Shown one piece after another: positions 59,834 to 64,000 of a stretch of 64,000 bases of DNA (its first letter is position 1; each line of letters begins with the position of its first letter). The translations under genes and the position numbers were made by a program. The stretch covers positions 53,083-117,082 of the forward strand of contig NZ_JAKZGS010000014.1 of assembly GCF_022549695.1 (NCBI RefSeq), given 5' to 3'. The DNA is from Belliella calami. GTDB lineage: Bacteria; Bacteroidota; Bacteroidia; Cytophagales; Cyclobacteriaceae. The notes beneath the pieces were generated by a model. The model saw only the letters and a program-made list of their open reading frames with translations, did not search any database and was not told where the DNA came from.

Positions 59834-61666
59834 ATGAATACTTATTTTAGAATACTTTCCTACGCCCGACCATTTAGGAGGTTTATACCCATTTATGTAG
59901 TATATACGCTCCTGGCAATCATTTTTGGACTTTTGAATTTCACATTGCTCAAGCCTCTTTTTGATGTTATTTTCGAGCAAAATGGGCCAGTCGATGTTTC
60001 AAAATACTTTGAAAAGCCAGAGTTTTCTTTAACCATAGATTACTTTTTGCATTTGTTCAATTACTATTTCCTTCAGGTATCTGAACAATATGGCAAATTT
60101 GGAACACTCGTTTATGTCTGTATCATTATTGTGATTTCAGTTTTTTTGGCTAATCTCTTTACATACTTGTCGGGAGTAGTTTTGGCGAAAGTCAGGGCAG
60201 AGGTGATCAAAAAAATGAGGATGGATATTTTTGAAAAAGTCACAAAAATGCATATTGGCTATTTTTCAAATGAGAGAAAGGGGGACTTGATGTCAAAGAT
60301 GACAAATGACATTCAGGAAGTCGAGAATAGTGTAGTGCAGTCACTTAGAGTAGTGTTTAGAGAGCCGGCAACGATTATTTTATATTTTTCCGTATTGTTT
60401 TTTATGTCTGTCAAACTAACCCTCTTCACTATTTTGGTGATCCCAATATCAGGGGCAATTATTGGAGGGATTACAAAAAGGCTTAAGAAGAAAGCTATAG
60501 AAAGCCAAGAGTCTTTGGGGAGAATAGTCAATATTTTGGACGAGACGATAGGCGGGATGCGTGTAATCAAAGCTTTTGGTGCAAGAAAATACATTACAGA
60601 TAAATTTGACCAAGAGACAGATTATTACTCTGATGTAAATGTGTCAATGGCAAAAAAGAACGAGCTTGCTTCCCCAATTTCCCAGTTTATGGGAGTTTCT
60701 GTGGTTGCGGCAATTTTGGTTTATGGAGGAGCGTTGGTTTTGAATAACAATTCAGACCTTAGTGCGAGTGATTTTATTACGTATATCATCATTTTCACAC
60801 AAGTTTTGAATCCAGCCAAAGAAATTTCCAGAGCGGCCAGCGTTATCCAAAGGGGGTTGGCATCTGCAGAAAGGATTTTCAAAGTAGTTGACACCAAAAG
60901 TCAGATACAGAATGTCGCAAATCCGAAGGCAAACAACTCATTCGAAAAAGAAGTGTCATTCAAGAATGTTTTCTTTGGATATGAAAAAGTAGATGTACTT
61001 AAAGAGATTAATTTCAAGTTGCAGAAGGGGCAAACAATCGCTTTGGTAGGGCCTTCTGGAGGCGGTAAATCTACAATTGCAGACCTTGTCCCAAGATTTT
61101 ATGATCCTACCAAAGGGAGCGTCACTATTGATGGAGTAGATTTGAAGGAAATCGAATTGACTAATTTGAGATCTTTGATGGGAATAGTCACACAAGAATC
61201 TATTTTGTTTAATGATACCGTATTTAATAACATTGCCTTTGGTTTAGAGGGAGTATCAGAGGAAAAAGTAATAGAAGCTGCGAAGATTGCCAATGCTCAT
61301 GAGTTTATTGTTCATTTGGAAAAAGGTTACAACACTTCGATTGGAGAGAGAGGATCCAAACTATCCGGAGGTCAAAGGCAGAGATTAAGTATTGCCCGAG
61401 CAGTATTGAAAAACCCACCGATTTTGATACTGGATGAAGCTACATCAGCTTTGGATTCAGAATCGGAACTATTGGTACAGGAAGCATTGACAAAGCTTAT
61501 GTCCAATAGGACAACTTTGGTGATAGCACATCGATTGAGCACTATTCAGCATGCAGATGAGATATTGGTAATTGAAAGAGGTGAAATTGTACAGAGAGGG
61601 ACCCATCAAGCGTTGATGTCGGAAGAAGGTATTTACAAGAAACTTTCCACAATGCAGTCTGTTTAG
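59834..61666 (+). CDS. ABC transporter, MsbA-like half-transporter
   Basis: A 610-residue half-transporter of ABC type IV. The N-terminal part has six predicted transmembrane helices within about residues 18-345, including the cytoplasmic coupling region KKMRMDIFEKVTKMHIGYFS. The nucleotide-binding domain has Walker A GPSGGGKST near residue 405, the signature LSGGQRQR near 510 and Walker B LILDEATSALD near 530, with the H-loop in VIAHRLST. In Bacteroidota similar proteins are annotated as lipid A exporters, but the substrate is not readable from sequence. It is followed after 37 bases by a small membrane protein gene. Confidence 0.93.
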   Translation: MNTYFRILSYARPFRRFIPIYVVYTLLAIIFGLLNFTLLKPLFDVIFEQNGPVDVSKYFEKPEFSLTIDYFLHLFNYYFLQVSEQYGKFGTLVYVCIIIVISVFLANLFTYLSGVVLAKVRAEVIKKMRMDIFEKVTKMHIGYFSNERKGDLMSKMTNDIQEVENSVVQSLRVVFREPATIILYFSVLFFMSVKLTLFTILVIPISGAIIGGITKRLKKKAIESQESLGRIVNILDETIGGMRVIKAFGARKYITDKFDQETDYYSDVNVSMAKKNELASPISQFMGVSVVAAILVYGGALVLNNNSDLSASDFITYIIIFTQVLNPAKEISRAASVIQRGLASAERIFKVVDTKSQIQNVANPKANNSFEKEVSFKNVFFGYEKVDVLKEINFKLQKGQTIALVGPSGGGKSTIADLVPRFYDPTKGSVTIDGVDLKEIELTNLRSLMGIVTQESILFNDTVFNNIAFGLEGVSEEKVIEAAKIANAHEFIVHLEKGYNTSIGERGSKLSGGQRQRLSIARAVLKNPPILILDEATSALDSESELLVQEALTKLMSNRTTLVIAHRLSTIQHADEILVIERGEIVQRGTHQALMSEEGIYKKLSTMQSV

Positions 61667-61703
61667 TATATTTAAAGTCGGAATCTGAAAAATAAAGATA
61701 TTT

Positions 61704-62069
61704 ATGAAAAAATTCAATAACATCATGCAGTTGCTACTTGCACTGTTTTTCGCAATTAGTCTTATTTATTTCTTGGCCTTTGAAAGTACCAAAGGATTAT
61801 TTGGAGTGACCGAACTACATTCTGGTACAGTTGTGACATTTTTATTGGTTGGTTTGATCCTTTTTTTAGCGACTTGGGGTACTTCATCCATGGTGATAAA
61901 AGGGGTTGAGAGAGCGTTGTCCAAAAAAGAGTTGGAGAAGAATGAGCTGAAAGCTAAGCTTTATGATCTTGAACAAGGCGTGAAATTGAGGGACTTGGAG
62001 AAAAAGATTGAGCAACCAGAAGAAGATAAGGAAAACTCAGGTATTAGGCCTAGGCAGAATTTTAAGTAA
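61704..62069 (+). CDS. Small membrane protein, 121 aa
   Basis: No family was recognised. Two hydrophobic segments (about residues 7-25 and 42-62) are followed by a charged coiled-coil-like tail (LEKNELKAKLYDLEQGVKLRD) and a basic C-terminus. The tail probably faces the cytoplasm. It is between the ABC transporter and YifB genes on the same strand, with gaps of 37 and 81 bases. It may be a partner of the transporter, but this is position-based only. Confidence 0.65.
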   Translation: MKKFNNIMQLLLALFFAISLIYFLAFESTKGLFGVTELHSGTVVTFLLVGLILFLATWGTSSMVIKGVERALSKKELEKNELKAKLYDLEQGVKLRDLEKKIEQPEEDKENSGIRPRQNFK

Positions 62070-62150
62070 ACCTTTGGTTGAATTGCATCTGTTTTTATTA
62101 TATTAGGAAATCTTTTAGATTTCCTTTTTTGATGACATCATGTTTGAATT

Positions 62151-63689
62151 ATGGTAGCAAAAACTTTTGGTAGTGCTGTTTCAGGTGTAGCTGCGAAGCT
62201 AATCACCATAGAAGTAAATGTTGGACAGGGTACAAACTTTTTCATGGTTGGTTTGCCAGATAGTGCTGTGAAAGAAAGTCAGCAGCGGGTAGAGTCAGCA
62301 TTGAAATACTTTGGGTATAGGATGCCACGGCAAAAAGTTGTCATCAATTTGGCTCCAGCGGATATCCGAAAAGAAGGCTCATCTTATGATTTGCCTATTG
62401 CTTTGGGGATTTTGAAAGCCTCGGAGCAAGTGATCTTTCCAGAGCTTGATCAGTATGTGATTATGGGGGAGTTGGCTTTGGATGGAAAGTTAAGGCCTGT
62501 GAAAGGAGTTTTGCCAATAGCAATTGAAGCTAGAAAGCAAGGTTTCAAAGGATTTATTTTACCAAAGGAAAATGCTGCTGAAGCCTCTATAGTAAATAGT
62601 TTGGATATCATTGGGGTGGATTCCGTGGAAGAAGCCATCAAGTTTCTAGAAGGTGAATTGCCCATCGAGCCATTAGTGACTGACACGAGGGATATTTTTT
62701 ATAATTCTCTGGAGCATTATGAGTTTGATTTTACAGATGTGCAAGGCCAGGAAAACATAAAAAGAGCAATGGAAATAGCAGCAGCAGGAGGGCACAATGT
62801 GATTATGATAGGTCCTCCCGGTGCTGGTAAAACCATGTTAGCTAAGCGTCTGCCTTCTATTTTACCACCGCTTTCATTGCAAGAGGCTTTGGAGACTACG
62901 AAGATACATTCTGTAGCAGGAAAACTAGGGAGAAATGCATCACTTATTTCCCAGAGGCCTTTTCGTTCGCCCCATCATACCATCTCTGATGTGGCATTGG
63001 TAGGCGGTGGAGGCAATCCACAACCAGGAGAAATTTCTCTTTCTCACAACGGTGTTTTGTTTTTGGATGAGTTGCCAGAATTCAAAAGGACAGTTTTAGA
63101 AGTTATGAGGCAGCCTTTGGAGGAGCGAAAAGTCACTATTTCAAGAGCTAAAGTTTCCGTGGATTATCCAGCAAACTTCATGTTGATAGCCAGTATGAAT
63201 CCTTGCCCTTGTGGTTATTATAACCATCCCGAAAAAGAATGTGTGTGCGGCCCAGGTATCGTCCAAAGATATTTGAATAAGATAAGTGGACCTTTGCTTG
63301 ATCGGATTGATTTGCATGTGGAGGTCACCCCAGTGAAATTTGACGAAATGACCTCTACAAGGAAAGCAGAATCAAGCAAATCTATCCGCGATCGGGTGAT
63401 CAAAGGACGGGAACAACAAGTAATTCGTTTCGCCGAAAGTCCTGAAATTTTCTGTAACGCAATGATGCCTTCACACAAGGTTAAGGAGGTTTGTCAGATA
63501 TCAGAAGCAGGCAAAGCATTGTTGAAGACAGCTATGGAACGTTTGGGGCTTTCTGCAAGGGCTTATGACAGGATATTGAAAGTAGCTAGGACAATCGCAG
63601 ACTTGTCTCTAAGCGAGGATATAAAAGTGGAGCACTTAGCAGAAGCGATACAATATAGAAGTTTAGATAGAGAGGGCTGGGCAGGATAA
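62151..63689 (+). CDS. comM: YifB/ComM-family Mg-chelatase-like AAA+ ATPase
   Basis: A 512-residue ATPase with two parts: an N-terminal Lon-like S5 domain (about 1-165; NVGQGTNFFMVGLPDSAVKESQQRV) and a C-terminal Mg-chelatase-type AAA+ domain. Walker A is GPPGAGKT at 221-228, the Walker B segment is LFLDELPEF, and SMNPCPCGYYNHPEKECVCG contains the characteristic Cys cluster; the C-terminal helical lid ends in YRSLDREGWAG. Family member ComM drives branch migration during natural transformation. No other competence gene is in the window. Confidence 0.95.
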   Translation: MVAKTFGSAVSGVAAKLITIEVNVGQGTNFFMVGLPDSAVKESQQRVESALKYFGYRMPRQKVVINLAPADIRKEGSSYDLPIALGILKASEQVIFPELDQYVIMGELALDGKLRPVKGVLPIAIEARKQGFKGFILPKENAAEASIVNSLDIIGVDSVEEAIKFLEGELPIEPLVTDTRDIFYNSLEHYEFDFTDVQGQENIKRAMEIAAAGGHNVIMIGPPGAGKTMLAKRLPSILPPLSLQEALETTKIHSVAGKLGRNASLISQRPFRSPHHTISDVALVGGGGNPQPGEISLSHNGVLFLDELPEFKRTVLEVMRQPLEERKVTISRAKVSVDYPANFMLIASMNPCPCGYYNHPEKECVCGPGIVQRYLNKISGPLLDRIDLHVEVTPVKFDEMTSTRKAESSKSIRDRVIKGREQQVIRFAESPEIFCNAMMPSHKVKEVCQISEAGKALLKTAMERLGLSARAYDRILKVARTIADLSLSEDIKVEHLAEAIQYRSLDREGWAG

Positions 63690-64000
63690 GTGGTTCAAGT
63701 TGCATTTCATAATAAAAATTTCCTTTATTTTAACTTTACTTAATTAAAATTTTTATTTACAAGAAATACTATCGATATTTACTCGTATAAACGATAAAGT
63801 TAAAGTTGTTTCCATCACCTAGGAAATAAGGTTCCACCAGAATCTTAAAATTTCTTTTTTAAAGGCTGTCTTTTATAGGGCACAAAACAAACAGTACCAA
63901 AACGGCAAAACGGAAAATTGATTGAAAAACGGCTTTACGGCCGTTAAAGCGATATTTTTAAACGTTTTTAAACGGAACGGCTCACAAATCAAAACGTCCT
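63690..64000 (+). other. Terminal intergenic region with AAACGG cluster
   Basis: No gene is seen before the window ends. The first part is AT-rich. From about 63895 the phrase AAACGG occurs several times, and AACGGC (63928-63933) with GCCGTT (63940-63945) forms a 6-bp hairpin; TTTTTAAACG also recurs. It may be the edge of an element that continues downstream. Confidence 0.5.

Noticed and set aside
1..64000. tRNA, rRNA, prophage, integron or plasmid modules
   Set aside because: No tRNA-like T-arm sequences, rRNA blocks, integrases or phage structural genes were recognised by eye.

Overview
The window is chromosomal DNA of a Bacteroidota bacterium, most likely a Cytophagales member of the Cyclobacteriaceae type (Algoriphagus/Belliella-like). 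The evidence is low GC, many lipoproteins and SusD-independent envelope proteins, DUF4221 and 6-bladed beta-propeller lipoproteins, PafA-type alkaline phosphatase, the fused GlmU-like acyl/nucleotidyltransferase, type B L31, and promoters of the Bacteroidota form (TTTG near -33, TAnnTTTG near -7). No rRNA, tRNA, CRISPR array, intact insertion sequence or prophage was recognised. The genus is an inference.

Region by region. 1-1.6 kb: the tail of a GxxExxY (PDDEXK_3) gene followed at once by a tandem array of about 97-bp units (16 cores) that runs up to recQ. 1.6-6.8 kb: recQ, an unknown protein, Nudix hydrolase, hotdog thioesterase, a TPR lipoprotein and Sua5, tightly packed. 6.9-9.5 kb: pgk with a terminator, a small lipoprotein and an alpha/beta hydrolase lacking a C-terminal His. 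9.8-14.3 kb (minus): NIPSNAP protein, S33 peptidase lipoprotein, and a DUF4221-like plus 6-bladed-propeller pair. 14.7-20.1 kb: pruA, small beta-barrel proteins, a HAD phosphatase, an ArsR regulator and a carboxypeptidase-regulatory-like protein. 20.4-27.4 kb: Xaa-Pro aminopeptidase, a BlaR1-like/BlaI pair with a palindrome on its own promoter, PafA phosphatase and homogentisate dioxygenase. 27.7-31.1 kb: a ParE-type toxin-antitoxin module, GPP34, CsbD, another propeller-like lipoprotein and a tiny Cys-containing secreted peptide.

31.4-38.7 kb: a second, longer recQ, a UbiA-type prenyltransferase, a prohibitin-like lipoprotein, purN and purH, and a RelE-type module. 38.8-44.8 kb: cysS, an M28 peptidase, a LacI regulator, galM and galK. 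45-54 kb (minus): a porin-like barrel, an NSS sodium symporter, then a compact seven-gene run (RmlD-like reductase, cyclophilin, hemC, rimK, RimB-like protease, holB, GlmU-like protein) and L31. 54.2-63.7 kb: Wzi/RemB-like outer-membrane protein, a two-gene envelope locus of unknown function, an MsbA-like ABC transporter, a small membrane protein and YifB/ComM.

Most genes are core metabolism and envelope functions. The unusual material is in the intergenic DNA: the 97-bp array and its solitary relatives near 20.2 and 20.4 kb, multi-hairpin CAACCCC elements at 14.5 and 25.9 kb, an AACCTGACAGGTT palindrome pair at 30.8 kb, a 10-bp dyad upstream of the porin-like gene, and decayed fragments of several other phrase-like repeats. 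The best candidates for undescribed biology are the array with its GxxExxY neighbour, the two-gene locus at 55.9-59.5 kb, and the propeller-lipoprotein/small-peptide neighbourhood at 29.6-31.1 kb.
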